From the NCBI GenBank assembly GCA_023382715.1, contig JAHDWP010000014.1, positions 1 through 64,000 on the forward strand: 64,000 bases of DNA. Reading direction: 5' to 3'. A program made the translations under genes and the position numbers. The stretch comes from Anaerolineae bacterium (GTDB taxonomy: Bacteria > Chloroflexota > Anaerolineae > Aggregatilineales > Aggregatilineaceae). Under the pieces are notes generated by a model, which saw only the letters and a list, made by a program, of their open reading frames with translations, made no database searches and had not been told where the DNA came from. Positions 24,525-33,728 of this stretch are shown in pieces (the stretch's first letter is position 1; each line of letters opens with the position of its first letter).

Positions 24525-25376
24525 CTAGGTCTCAGGGACGACGGTGAAGGGCATCACGCTGGCGGGGGTGTCGGCCTCGCCGATGAAGAGGTGAATCTCG
24601 TATTCGCCCGGCTCCAGGCCGCTGTCCTGGCCGAAGAAGAAATGTCCTGTGCCGCTGGCGGCCAGGCCCCACAGGAAAGCGCTGTCGTCGAACAGATCGC
24701 CGTCTTTGTAGATGGCGCGCCGCCACAGCACGCCTTCGCTCATGGCGCTGAACTCGACGAAGAAGAAGATGCGTTTGGTGCCGGCGACGAAGGTGGTGCG
24801 CGGGTTTACCGGGCGCAGCGAAGCGTCAATCTGATCGCTGAGCGCGGCGATGCGCAGCACGGCGTCGGGGTGCGGCGTGACGCTTGAAGTGGCGGGCATC
24901 ACCTGCGGCGTGAAGGTGGGAAAAGGCGTGATTGTTGGCGTGAAAGCGGGGGTCGCCGTGATGATGACGATCATCACGGTGGCGGGCGGCGGCGTGCCCG
25001 CGAAGGGGTCGGGCGTCTCTTCTGCCGGGTTGTTCGGTTCTTCGGTGGGCGATGATAGGGCGTCGAGCGTCCTGGGCGTGTCCTCACCGAGAGCGACTGC
25101 CTGGGTTGCTGGTGGCGTGCCTGTGTCGGCGGGGGCATCCTCGCCGAACACGCCAAAAAACAGGGTGAGCACGCAGGACACGCTGCCGAAGATGATCAGC
25201 CCGAAAGAGAAGACGAACAGTCTCCAGCCCCGCTGACCGGCTTCGCGCCGCCGCCGCCAGAAGACGTCCGTGCGGCTGCGACGGAACAGGTGCAGAGAGA
25301 CGAGAATCAGCAGCAGCGCCAGCCCGAAGAGGCTGCCGGTGAGGAAAGGCAGGGCGTTCTGGATCGTCTCGCGCAT
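24525..25376 (-). CDS. Two-helix membrane protein with Thr/Pro linker and beta domain
   Basis: The 283-residue protein is not recognised by function. It has two hydrophobic helices (about 12-29 and 51-74) separated by an arginine-rich loop (RRSRTDVFWRRRR), an acidic Thr/Pro-rich linker (about 80-165), and an extracytoplasmic beta-rich domain (about 170-283) with FFFVEFSAMSEGVLWRR and LEPGEYEIHLFIG. The last motif resembles domains that follow sensor or adhesion proteins. A promoter-like TGCTATAAT is at 25482-25474 on the minus strand. The GT39 gene follows at 15 bases. Confidence 0.6.
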   Translation of the reverse strand: MRETIQNALPFLTGSLFGLALLLILVSLHLFRRSRTDVFWRRRREAGQRGWRLFVFSFGLIIFGSVSCVLTLFFGVFGEDAPADTGTPPATQAVALGEDTPRTLDALSSPTEEPNNPAEETPDPFAGTPPPATVMIVIITATPAFTPTITPFPTFTPQVMPATSSVTPHPDAVLRIAALSDQIDASLRPVNPRTTFVAGTKRIFFFVEFSAMSEGVLWRRAIYKDGDLFDDSAFLWGLAASGTGHFFFGQDSGLEPGEYEIHLFIGEADTPASVMPFTVVPET

Positions 25377-25558
25377 CGGTCGTCACCGCTCCGAGTTGCT
25401 GCTGTCAGGAAACCTCCCCACCGGGGCGCTCGCTCACTGCCCCGCTCCCCCAATGCCCCCTTGCGATGGGCGCATTATAGCATGTCGCCGCCTGAGTTCA
25501 TCAAATTACTGCCACACGTGCGGGCAATCACAGCGCGACGGAAACGGCTTTCCGGCCC

Positions 25559-25587
25559 TTGTCAAAACGGTGCGGCCTCGCTATACT
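25559..25587 (+). promoter_or_regulatory. Promoter of tRNA-Val
   Basis: TTGTCA (25559-25564), a 17-base spacer and TATACT (25582-25587), ending 11 bases before the tRNA. Confidence 0.8.
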
Positions 25588-25598
25588 AAGAGCACTTC

Positions 25599-25675
25599 GG
25601 GTCGTTAGCTCAGTTGGCTAGAGCGCGTCGTTGACATCGACGAGGTCACAAGTTCGAGTCTTGTACGACCCACCA
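25599..25675 (+). tRNA. tRNA-Val (anticodon GAC)
   Basis: A 77-base cloverleaf: acceptor arms GGGTCGT and ACGACCC, D-arm TAGCTCAGTTGGCTAGAGC, anticodon stem CGTCG/CGACG around loop TTGACAT, and T-arm CAAGTTCGAGTCTTG. The CCA end is encoded. It reads GUC and GUU codons. A strong promoter lies upstream and a hairpin terminator directly follows. Confidence 0.95.
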
Positions 25676-25676
25676 G

Positions 25677-25707
25677 GCGGCCACGCTCATGCGAGCGTGG
25701 CCGCTTT
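25677..25707 (+). terminator. Terminator of tRNA-Val
   Basis: A 12-bp perfect stem, GCGGCCACGCTC and its complement, with loop ATGC, is followed by TTTGCATT. It begins one base after the CCA end. Confidence 0.8.
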
Positions 25708-25723
25708 GCATTCCTGCCGAGCT

Positions 25724-28042
25724 TCACTGGCGCGGCGCCGGCCCAAAGGTCGGGCAGGGCGCGTCGGGCACTTCCTGCACCAAGTCGGCGCGCACCCAGC
25801 CGACGATGGTTGACTGGCCCACCCTGAAGCGCACTTCAAACCAACGCTGGTTGTCGCGGCCAAGCCGCTGCTCCAGCACCTCCAGCGCCTGCCCCAGCTC
25901 CACCGTGAAAATGCGCGTGGCGACCGGGCTTGGCTCGGCACGCACGTTGACCGCCTGGCTGCTGGCGAAGACCAGGCAAAGGATGCTTGGCGTGGGGGTG
26001 ATGCTCGGCGTCCAGGTCTGGGTCGGCGTGTCCGTGGGGGTGGGCGTGTCGGTCGGCGTGGGGGTGATGCTCGGCGTCCAGGTGTGGGTTGGCGTATCGC
26101 TGGGCGTCGGCGTCCAGGTATAGGTTGGCGTGTCGGTCGGCGTCGGCGTCCAGGTGTAGGTCGGCGTGATGCTCGGCGTCTCAGTCGCGGTGGGCGTCGG
26201 CGTCACCGTTGGCGTATCAGTGGGCGTCGGCGTGATCGTCGCGGTGGCGGTGGGTGTGGGCGTCGGCGGGTCGAGAATGGGCCGCCAGGTGGGTTCGGTG
26301 GCCACGGCCACCGCGCCGAGGATAACCAGGATGATGATCGCGCTGACGGCGTAGATGCCGTACTGCCGCCGCCGCATCTGGCGGACTTCCGCTTCCAGGC
26401 GCAGGATGTCGGTGCGACGGCCCAGGATGCGGAAGGGGTCATCTTTGGCCGTGTCCAGCCAGCGCTGAGCGGTCGCCGGATCGCGCTCGTCGAGCGCGGC
26501 TTCGGCGCGCTCCAGGTGACGGGCGAGCAGGTCGGCCACGACCATGCGATAGCGCGGATCTTGCGCGTACCCGCGCAGCCCGGCGAGCATGGTGCGCGCC
26601 TGACTCAGCTCGTTCTCGTAATTCTGAGCGACGAGGGCCGACGCGCGCTCGATGAGGTGGCGGGCTTCGGCCATATCCGCTTCGCGCTGGCGCGCGCGCT
26701 GCAACAGCCCGGTGATGTCCTCATTAGCCGGGTCGAGGTCTGCTGCTGCTTCCAGGGCGCGCACGGCCTCCGTCGTCAGGCGCAGCCGTTCATCGAGCAC
26801 AGACGCGGCCTCGACGCGCGTCAGCGCGCCCTGGGCCTGGGTGAAAAGCTGGGCGATGATGTGCTCGATACGCTCTTCGATCTCGCGCGTCAGGCTCTTG
26901 AGGCGCTCGCTGCCCGGCAGCAACTGGCGCAGCCCGGCCAGGGTGTTGAGCAGTTGCTGCAATTCGCGGGCGCGCTCGTTCAGCGGGCCGCTGCTCATGT
27001 TAAGCTGCACGGTCGCCTGGTCGAACTGCTGGCGGACACGGCGTACCAGCTCGATGCGCTCCTGGGCGAGCGGATCGTTGGGCACGACGCGCGTCGCCCC
27101 CTCGTACTTCTGCAGCGCCGTCTCCCAGTCGTCGGCAGCCAGCAGGCGATCGCCTTCGGCCAGAAGCTCGCGGGCCAGGGCCAGGTCCTGAATGTCGAGC
27201 AGCGCCTGTTCCACATCCTGCCAACTGCTGATCCCGGCGCGCGCGGCCAGATCGCGCGCCTCGCGGTAGAGACGCTCGGCTTCATCATAGTTGCCAGCGC
27301 GCACCAGTGAGTTGGCGCGGTTGTAGGCGATGCGCGCGTCGAAAGGGATGCGATGGTCGGGCACCACGCCGCGCAGCAGGTTATCTTCCGCTTTCTGGCG
27401 ATACTCGCGCGCCTGGACGTTGCCCGGATCGGCGGCGAGGATGCGGTTGGCCTGGTCTACGGCGCGCTGATAGTCGCCGGCATAGTACGCTTCGGAGACT
27501 TCGGACAGCGACAGGGCCTCGCCGCTCGCCGATTCGGCGGCGAAATTGTTTGGGGGCGGCGGCGCGGAGCGCTCAGCGCGCGGGGGCGCTGCTGCGTCGG
27601 CTGGAGGAGCGCCGACAGCCCCCGGATCAATATCGTAGCGCTCCAGAAGACCCTGCACCTTCATCTCCAGGTGCGGGCTGCGCTCGGCGGCTTCCATGAG
27701 CAGCTCGTGAATCTCGGAGTTGTTGGGATCGAGATCGAGCGCCTCGGCCAGCAGGTCAATCGCCTCGTCAATGTCGTCTTCGCTGCCGGCGATCTCAATG
27801 CGAATGCGGGCGCGGCGCAGCAGCCCGCGGATGGTGGCCGCTTCGGGCGTGGGCGGGGCGCTGTGCCGGGCAAGCTGGGTGAATAGCTCGCGCGCCTCAG
27901 CTTCGTACTGGGTGTTTTTGCTCTGGGCGAGCAGCGTGCGCGCTTCGCTCTCCAGCTGGGCGATCTCGCTGGCCGTCGCGCTGGATGGCAGGGCTTCTAG
28001 CAGGCGACGCAGGTGTTCGAGTTGCTCTCGTAGATCGGCCAT
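25724..28042 (-). CDS. TPR-like repeat membrane protein with TPT linker and SH3b domain
   Basis: The 772-residue protein has a long cytoplasmic helical-repeat part (1-590) in which TPR-like units recur ([67 protein letters not shown]). One transmembrane helix (about 592-613) follows, then about 90 residues of TPTPT repeats outside, and a C-terminal SH3b domain ([21 protein letters not shown] ... VGWVRADLV). ATG at 28042 has AAAGGAG five bases upstream. It is the last gene of a three-gene unit with two kinase-like proteins. It looks like a scaffold that reads an internal signal and binds the wall or outer surface, which is inference. Confidence 0.75.
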   Translation of the reverse strand: MADLREQLEHLRRLLEALPSSATASEIAQLESEARTLLAQSKNTQYEAEARELFTQLARHSAPPTPEAATIRGLLRRARIRIEIAGSEDDIDEAIDLLAEALDLDPNNSEIHELLMEAAERSPHLEMKVQGLLERYDIDPGAVGAPPADAAAPPRAERSAPPPPNNFAAESASGEALSLSEVSEAYYAGDYQRAVDQANRILAADPGNVQAREYRQKAEDNLLRGVVPDHRIPFDARIAYNRANSLVRAGNYDEAERLYREARDLAARAGISSWQDVEQALLDIQDLALARELLAEGDRLLAADDWETALQKYEGATRVVPNDPLAQERIELVRRVRQQFDQATVQLNMSSGPLNERARELQQLLNTLAGLRQLLPGSERLKSLTREIEERIEHIIAQLFTQAQGALTRVEAASVLDERLRLTTEAVRALEAAADLDPANEDITGLLQRARQREADMAEARHLIERASALVAQNYENELSQARTMLAGLRGYAQDPRYRMVVADLLARHLERAEAALDERDPATAQRWLDTAKDDPFRILGRRTDILRLEAEVRQMRRRQYGIYAVSAIIILVILGAVAVATEPTWRPILDPPTPTPTATATITPTPTDTPTVTPTPTATETPSITPTYTWTPTPTDTPTYTWTPTPSDTPTHTWTPSITPTPTDTPTPTDTPTQTWTPSITPTPSILCLVFASSQAVNVRAEPSPVATRIFTVELGQALEVLEQRLGRDNQRWFEVRFRVGQSTIVGWVRADLVQEVPDAPCPTFGPAPRQ
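26000..26270. repeat. Imperfect tandem DNA repeats coding the TPT linker
   Basis: The plus strand repeats GGCGTCCAGGT followed by GGGTnGGCGT-type units about every 40-50 bases, coding variations of [14 protein letters not shown] on the minus strand. Such tracts are prone to length change by slippage or recombination. Confidence 0.8.
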
Positions 28043-28064
28043 CACGTCTCCTTTGCTGGGGGCG

Positions 28065-29231
28065 CTAGGGGATCACCCGGTGATTGAGCGCCTCGTTGAT
28101 CTGCGCCAGCAAGCGTCGCAATTCGGCCTCAACTTCCTCATTGATGTCGTCGAGGATGACGGCTTCCAGCAGCAGATCGCGGGCGCGGCGCAGCGCCTCC
28201 TGGCCCTGGCGCAGCTCGGCCAGGCCCGCGCGCACGTGCGCGCGGGCGTCGCGCAGGGCGGGGATGGTGTGCGTGTTCGGCAGCTCCCAACCGTGCCGCC
28301 CGGCGACTCGCTCCATGCTGGCGCGCAGGGCGGCCACGTTCGCCAATTCCTGGCGCGCGCCCTGCTGCAAGAGGGTTTGCAGGGTGGGGCTGAGCGTTGG
28401 CTCGACGCCGAAATCCAGGTGGTCTACATCGGCATAGCGCTGCTCGACCTCTGCCTGCGATGCGGGCTGGGGCCGCAGCGCGCCCTTCTTGGGCGACAGG
28501 CCGGTGAAGATGGGGTAGAGGATGCCCACGCACAGGTTGTGCACGTCCTGGGCGAAATACTGGTCGAGCGCGCGCGTGCCCGCTTCAACGAGCTGCGAGC
28601 TGTTCAGGTCAATGATGCGCAGCGTCTGCCCGTCCCAGTAGACGTGTTCCAGCTTGTGATCCAGGTAGACGATACGCTGATCGTGCGCCGCCCGCAGGAA
28701 GTCGGCGAACTGCAGCGCCAGGTCAATGCCTTCTTCGGTGGGCAGGCGGCGCCGCCCGTTGCCCGAACTGGGCTTCATCAGGTAGAAGAGGTTGTGATGG
28801 CGCGGCAACAGCTCCAGGGCCAGATAAGGCCGCCAGCGCTGAGCCAGCGCCGGGTAGAGCGCCTCGTGGAAGGCGGCCACGTCCGTGCCCAGCGAGAGAA
28901 TCTCGCCGGAGTCGGGGCGCTCGCGCTGCGCCGAGGCATAGCCGCAGTCGTAGAGGCGCACGGTCGTTGCGTCGCCCGCCAGGCGGACGAGCAGATCGGC
29001 CTCGCTGACGAAGGCGCGGGCTTCCCAGCGCGGCGTCCCGTCGTCGGACAGGTGCTCTGGGCGCATGATCTTGAAGGCCACGCGCTGGCCGCTGCGCTCG
29101 TCCGTCCCTTCCAGGACGCGGGCATAATGGCCGGGGGCGTAGGTGTCTATGTAGTTGCCAAGCGTGAAACAGGCGCTGAGCGCCTGGGCCGACTCTGTCA
29201 TGATACGTCTGCTTTGCTCAACACTGCTCAT
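28065..29231 (-). CDS. Divergent protein-kinase-like protein (catalytic-loop Asn to His)
   Basis: The 388-residue protein has the order of kinase motifs in its first 220 residues: VAFK (Lys54), a helix Glu candidate (Glu78), hinge YLALELL, catalytic loop [12 protein letters not shown] with Asp191 and Lys193, and IIDLN (Asp208) in place of DFG. The metal-binding Asn of the loop is His196, and the glycine loop is weak. The rest (about 280-388) is alpha-helical with Arg/Glu-rich coiled-coil character. It lies between the large kinase-like gene (18 bases upstream) and the TPR/SH3 gene (22 bases downstream). ATG at 29201 is an alternative start; neither has a strong ribosome site. Activity is uncertain. 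Confidence 0.65.
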   Translation of the reverse strand: MSSVEQSRRIMTESAQALSACFTLGNYIDTYAPGHYARVLEGTDERSGQRVAFKIMRPEHLSDDGTPRWEARAFVSEADLLVRLAGDATTVRLYDCGYASAQRERPDSGEILSLGTDVAAFHEALYPALAQRWRPYLALELLPRHHNLFYLMKPSSGNGRRRLPTEEGIDLALQFADFLRAAHDQRIVYLDHKLEHVYWDGQTLRIIDLNSSQLVEAGTRALDQYFAQDVHNLCVGILYPIFTGLSPKKGALRPQPASQAEVEQRYADVDHLDFGVEPTLSPTLQTLLQQGARQELANVAALRASMERVAGRHGWELPNTHTIPALRDARAHVRAGLAELRQGQEALRRARDLLLEAVILDDINEEVEAELRRLLAQINEALNHRVIP

Positions 29232-29249
29232 TCAACACGTGCCGGGATG

Positions 29250-32200
29250 TCAGGGTATCTCATCGCGCGGGCTGTAGTCCAGCACAAATGATTGGACGCG
29301 CACCACCACATCGCCCCCGGAAGCGAAGAGCAGCAGTGTCACCGGCTCGCTCTGCGGGAACAGGAACACCGAATCGCCCAGCAAGCGGTCGTTGACGTAG
29401 AAACTGAGCGTGGTGGTATCGGTGCGCCGCACCGAGAGCGTCAGGCGCGGCTCTTGCAGCGGATATTCGGTTGAAGAGCGAAACCGCCCATTCTGGTTCA
29501 GCCCCAGGCTGACGACATTCGTGCCCACAAGCTGGACCTGGCCGATGGTTTGCTGACCGAGTCCATTGGTCGCGCCCAGCCCGAAAGCGACACCGCCATC
29601 GTTGACCGCGCCCTGATTGTACCTGACAAGCTCCAGAATGGCATCCGCCCGGCGCAGCGTGCTGGCGACGCCCGGCTGGAACAGGGTGCCGAGCAGCTCC
29701 GGCGACAGCTCGACGAGCGCCGGCCCGGCGCTGTCCGTCGCTGCGAGCGTCCACGTGCCGTCGTCGTTCGGCGTCAGCGCGCCAGCAGGCCCAGGCAGAC
29801 TCTCCGCTGGCAGGTGCGCCAGCCCGGCCAGCAGGTCGCCGCGCGTGCTGCTGCTGGCGGGCGCGACCTCGACGACTGGTGCAGGCGTGCGGCTGGGCAT
29901 CAGGGTGCTGGTCACGAACAGCGTGGGTGTGAGCGACGGCGTGACTTCTTCGGTTGGCGCCGTGGTTGGGGTAGCTGTGAGTTCCGCCGTTAGGGTGGCG
30001 CTGGGGGCTGTGGTGGGCGGTGCGGTCGGCGTTAGTGAGGGCGGCACCGGGCTGGACGTGGGCAGCGGGGCGCTGGTGACCTGCCCGGCGACCCCGGTCT
30101 GCGGCGTGCCGGGCGGCGCGATGGCGGGCAGCGTGGCCAGGACGGAAGTTGGCCTGGATGTGAGCGCAGGCTCCGGACGATCCTCAGCGCCCAGGAAGCG
30201 CACGGCGGCGACGCCCAGCGCCGCGACCAAGAGCAGAGCAGCGAGGAGGATCACCCGGTTCCAGACACGGCTGTCGCTTTTCTGGCGCTCTCTGGCGGCG
30301 GATCTTCTTCTGGAGGTGGCCGGCGCGCGCGTCTCGGCGGCAGCGTCCTCGCCGTCCACGTAAGCGGGCGCGCTGGCCCCGGCGATCTCGTGCGCGAGAT
30401 CGTCGAGGTGGATCATGTCATCTTCCGCTTCGTCCGGCGGAAGCTGCTCGACCAGCGACTTCCAGTGCCGGAAGAGCGGGTAGGCCGGGTGGCGGGTGAT
30501 GAACAGCGAAGCGAAATGGCGGTCGAAGGCAGCCAGCTTCTCGCGGCGGGTGGGGCGCTGGGTGGTGTAGGTCTCCAGCACGGCCCGGTACATCTCCTCC
30601 CACTGGCGTACCTGGTGCGCGTGGTCGGGGCCGAGCCTGTCCAGCGTCACCTGGACAATCGCGGCCAGTGCTTCGGCCAGGGCCGGGTCAGGCTCCGCGC
30701 TAGTGGTGACGGCGCTCTGCTCGACGCTCAGCCGCACCTGCTGCAGCTCCGCTGCTGCGTCGCGCAGGCCGCTCAGCCAGGTCAGGAACGGATCAATGCG
30801 CAGGTCTGCCGCGCTCGCCGCGCTCTGAAGTCGCTCCAGCGCGCCATCCAACGCCCCGCGCGTGGCGTAGAAGTCACCATCCGACCAACTGCGCAGGGCC
30901 TCCTCAATCAGCTCGACGGCGCGCCCGGCTCCGGCCAGCATGTCGGCGGCCAGCGGCGCGTTGAGCGCGCTGCGCACCGCGCCCAGGTCGGCGGGGCGGG
31001 CGACGGCGTTCATGGCCTGCTGAGCGGTATACACCAGGCGGCGACCGGTCAGGGTGCGGTCGAGCACCTGAAAGGCGATGTGCGTGCGCGCGCCGTCGTA
31101 ACTGGTCTGCGCGGCGTTGCGCCAGAACTCCGCCTCGTCCAGATCATCGGCCTGCAGGGCGAGCGCGCCGCGCAGCACATAATGCAGGTACAGCGCGCGC
31201 CAGCCGGCGCTGCTGCTCTGCTGAATCTGGGCGATCAGGCCGCGCCCCATCGCCCGCAGATACAGCGCCGTGCTGGGCATCTGCTCGGCGAAAGCCTGGC
31301 GTTCGTGCTCTTCGTCGCTCAGCAGCACGGCCAGCGTCTCGCTCTCGATTTCGTCGGTAGATTCGGCCTGCAGCAAACCACCCTCGCGCAGCCAGCGGTC
31401 GAGCAACTCGCTCAGGCGACGCAGCCGGTTGGCGGCCAGGCGCTCGCCATCTGTCTGGGCGAGATCGTAGGCGGTGCGACCGCAATCGGCGGCGGTCAGG
31501 CCGTCGCCGCGATCCCAGGCGCTCCACCCGGCAACCAGTGCGTCGGCGAGCACCTGGTTGGGGCTGAGCTTCTCCACAAAGGGGGCATCTGGCAGGCGGT
31601 TGGCCAGGTCGCCGAACCAGGCGGCGATGTGCTCGTTGACGGAGCGCGCGCTCTCGGCGGCTTCGCGCAGCAGCAGCACGGACGGGCGGCGGCGGCCCAG
31701 CGCCAGGTAGTTGACGACGGTGATCCAGCGTTCGGCGGCAGCGCCGATGGCGCGCGCTGCATCGTGCAGCGCAGGGTCCGGCAGGTCGTCGAGATAGGGG
31801 TGCAGGAACTCGTCCACATCGGCGAACCAGGCGGCGAGGTTCGCCCCGTCTGGGCGGGGGCGGAACTGGCGCAGGGCGCTGACGGCCTGGTGCACTTCGT
31901 CGAAATAGTCGTGCAGCGCGCTGAAATGGGGCGACGTGGGATCAATGCACGCCGCCCGGTGCAGATCGTCGCCGGCCTGGGCCGGGCTGCCGTACACGCT
32001 GCCGCCGACACCTTCCAGCAGGGCCACAATCGCCTCGGCAGCGACGTGGGCGCGCCGGGCCGCCGCAAGCGCTGCCTCATAGACATGGCCAGCCACGGCG
32101 CCATCGAGCGGAGCCAGGGCGTGTTCGAGGTCAACCAGCCCGGCAGCGACCTGGCGGTAGAGCACGTGCAGACCGGTCAGGCCGGGGACGGGGGTGCGGG

Positions 32201-33614
32201 CGAGTGTCTGCTCGATGCTGGTGATGAGCGCCAGGGCGTTGGCCCCCTGTGGCACATCTTCCAGATCGCGGCGCAGCTTGAACAGGTGCGGGCGCAGCAG
32301 GGTGACTTCGGGCACGTGCGCGGCAAGCTGCTCGGCCAGCAGCCACTGCGCCTGGCGCGCGTTGACGCGCACTTCTGGCGCGGTGAGCAGCGCCTGGCCG
32401 GCGCGCTGCGCCTCGCCGCTGAAGAGCAGGTCCAGCGCCTGCAGGAAGCCGGTCGGCGGCGGGGCGATCTCCAGGGTGTCCAGCGTGGCCGAAGCCGCGA
32501 TCAGGAAGCGGATGAGCGGCTCGTGGGCCGGATCGGCGTTGGGCAGCAGGTCGTCGAGCAGCGAGAGGGCGCGCGGCCAGTTGCCGCTTTCCAGGTAGAT
32601 GCGGATGGCATCCAGATCGGCCTGGACGCTGATCTGGCGCAGGATGGTCTGGATCTCGCTCGCCAGGCGCGTCGCTTCGGGGAAGCCGGGGTCCATCTCC
32701 AGGGCCGCGTCCAGTTCTGCCCGCAGCGCGGTCAGCTCTTCGACGCTGGCGGTGGCGCGCACGCGCTTGCGCACGCGCGCGACGATCTCATCGCGCGCCT
32801 TGGCAAGCGGCTGGCGATACTCGTTGAGCGCGTGGCGCAGTTCCAGGATGGTGCCGAAGCGGCGGCGCGGGTCAGGGTTCACCGCGCGGGTGATGATCGC
32901 CTGCAGGCGCGGCGAGATGCGCTCGCTGTCTGCGCCGAAGTTGACGTAGAAATGTTCGCCGTCTTCGCCAGTTTCCACGGCCAGGCGATTGCCGCCGGTG
33001 AGGATGAACGTCAGCAGCTCGCCAACCTGATAGATGTCTGTGGCGCGCGAGACAGTGGGCAGCGCGCCCGGCTCGTCCAGGAAGACCGCGTTGCCCCAGT
33101 CAATGACCTTCAGCCGGTAGTCGGCGCGATCCCAGAACAGGTGCTTGGCGTCCACATCGTTGTAGACCACCTGCCGGTCGTGGGCGTAGGCCAGCAGGTC
33201 GAGCAGGCCGTCCACGATGGTCAGGATTTCCAGTTCGGGCAGGGTGATGCCCCTGGCCGCCAGGTCGAGCACCATCTGCTCGACGATCTCGCCCCCGGCC
33301 AGGTCCATGACGATGTACTCGTGCGTGTGCCCGCCCACGCGAAACGTGCCAGAGCCGCGCAGCTCGATCAGCACGCGGTGCCCGGCCAGCCGCTCCAATG
33401 CCTGTCGCTCGGTGCGGATGCTGACTTCGTGCCCGGCGCGCATGGGAGGCGCGTCCTGCGGGGCAGGGCGCTTGATGACTACCGGGCGGTCGTTGTCGTG
33501 CGTGTCGTAGGCGCGCAGCGTTTCACCGGAACGGCCACGCGGGTAGATGTAGTCGTAGCGGTAGCGGTTGTCGAACAGGCTCTCGGTGCGACGCCCTGGG
33601 GGTTGATTGGACAT
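29250..33614 (-). CDS. Large kinase-like / helical-repeat / membrane protein with LamG-like end
   Basis: The 1454-residue protein starts with a kinase-like fold: VVIK (Lys48), YIVMDLAGG hinge, VVYNDVDAKHLFWD catalytic loop and VIDWGNA (Asp172). Asp153 is kept, but the loop Lys is Asp155 and the loop Asn is His158. Residues 280-1080 are long helical, TPR-like regions. A transmembrane helix (about 1140-1160) follows an Arg-rich stretch, then a Thr/Pro linker, then a beta-rich domain (about 1290-1454) with LSFYVNDRLLGD and VTLLLFASGGDVVVRVQSF that resembles a concanavalin/LamG-like fold. GGGGAG precedes the start. First gene of the kinase/TPR cluster. Function unknown; signalling across the envelope is the likely theme. 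Confidence 0.65.
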   Translation of the reverse strand: MSNQPPGRRTESLFDNRYRYDYIYPRGRSGETLRAYDTHDNDRPVVIKRPAPQDAPPMRAGHEVSIRTERQALERLAGHRVLIELRGSGTFRVGGHTHEYIVMDLAGGEIVEQMVLDLAARGITLPELEILTIVDGLLDLLAYAHDRQVVYNDVDAKHLFWDRADYRLKVIDWGNAVFLDEPGALPTVSRATDIYQVGELLTFILTGGNRLAVETGEDGEHFYVNFGADSERISPRLQAIITRAVNPDPRRRFGTILELRHALNEYRQPLAKARDEIVARVRKRVRATASVEELTALRAELDAALEMDPGFPEATRLASEIQTILRQISVQADLDAIRIYLESGNWPRALSLLDDLLPNADPAHEPLIRFLIAASATLDTLEIAPPPTGFLQALDLLFSGEAQRAGQALLTAPEVRVNARQAQWLLAEQLAAHVPEVTLLRPHLFKLRRDLEDVPQGANALALITSIEQTLARTPVPGLTGLHVLYRQVAAGLVDLEHALAPLDGAVAGHVYEAALAAARRAHVAAEAIVALLEGVGGSVYGSPAQAGDDLHRAACIDPTSPHFSALHDYFDEVHQAVSALRQFRPRPDGANLAAWFADVDEFLHPYLDDLPDPALHDAARAIGAAAERWITVVNYLALGRRRPSVLLLREAAESARSVNEHIAAWFGDLANRLPDAPFVEKLSPNQVLADALVAGWSAWDRGDGLTAADCGRTAYDLAQTDGERLAANRLRRLSELLDRWLREGGLLQAESTDEIESETLAVLLSDEEHERQAFAEQMPSTALYLRAMGRGLIAQIQQSSSAGWRALYLHYVLRGALALQADDLDEAEFWRNAAQTSYDGARTHIAFQVLDRTLTGRRLVYTAQQAMNAVARPADLGAVRSALNAPLAADMLAGAGRAVELIEEALRSWSDGDFYATRGALDGALERLQSAASAADLRIDPFLTWLSGLRDAAAELQQVRLSVEQSAVTTSAEPDPALAEALAAIVQVTLDRLGPDHAHQVRQWEEMYRAVLETYTTQRPTRREKLAAFDRHFASLFITRHPAYPLFRHWKSLVEQLPPDEAEDDMIHLDDLAHEIAGASAPAYVDGEDAAAETRAPATSRRRSAARERQKSDSRVWNRVILLAALLLVAALGVAAVRFLGAEDRPEPALTSRPTSVLATLPAIAPPGTPQTGVAGQVTSAPLPTSSPVPPSLTPTAPPTTAPSATLTAELTATPTTAPTEEVTPSLTPTLFVTSTLMPSRTPAPVVEVAPASSSTRGDLLAGLAHLPAESLPGPAGALTPNDDGTWTLAATDSAGPALVELSPELLGTLFQPGVASTLRRADAILELVRYNQGAVNDGGVAFGLGATNGLGQQTIGQVQLVGTNVVSLGLNQNGRFRSSTEYPLQEPRLTLSVRRTDTTTLSFYVNDRLLGDSVFLFPQSEPVTLLLFASGGDVVVRVQSFVLDYSPRDEIP

Positions 33615-33728
33615 GCACGGCTCCCCGCGCTTGCTGGCGAATCGTGAAAGCGCAACGCCCCCTATTGTACGCAGCGTCGGGCCGGAATACCAGCCAGGGA
33701 GAGGGCTTATACGCCTGCCGATCCCCGA

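Noticed and set aside
26000-26270. CRISPR-like array
   Set aside because: Repeat units are imperfect, GC-rich and in frame within a coding gene; no cas genes.
26084-27310. Plus-strand frames with Gly-Val repeats ([11 protein letters not shown] type)
   Set aside because: They are antisense of the TPT linker of the TPR/SH3 protein.
30390-33647. 1085-codon open frame on the plus strand antisense to the large kinase-like gene
   Set aside because: High GC leaves the opposite strand free of stops. The translation has no domain motif, and the minus-strand frame has clear kinase and membrane features.
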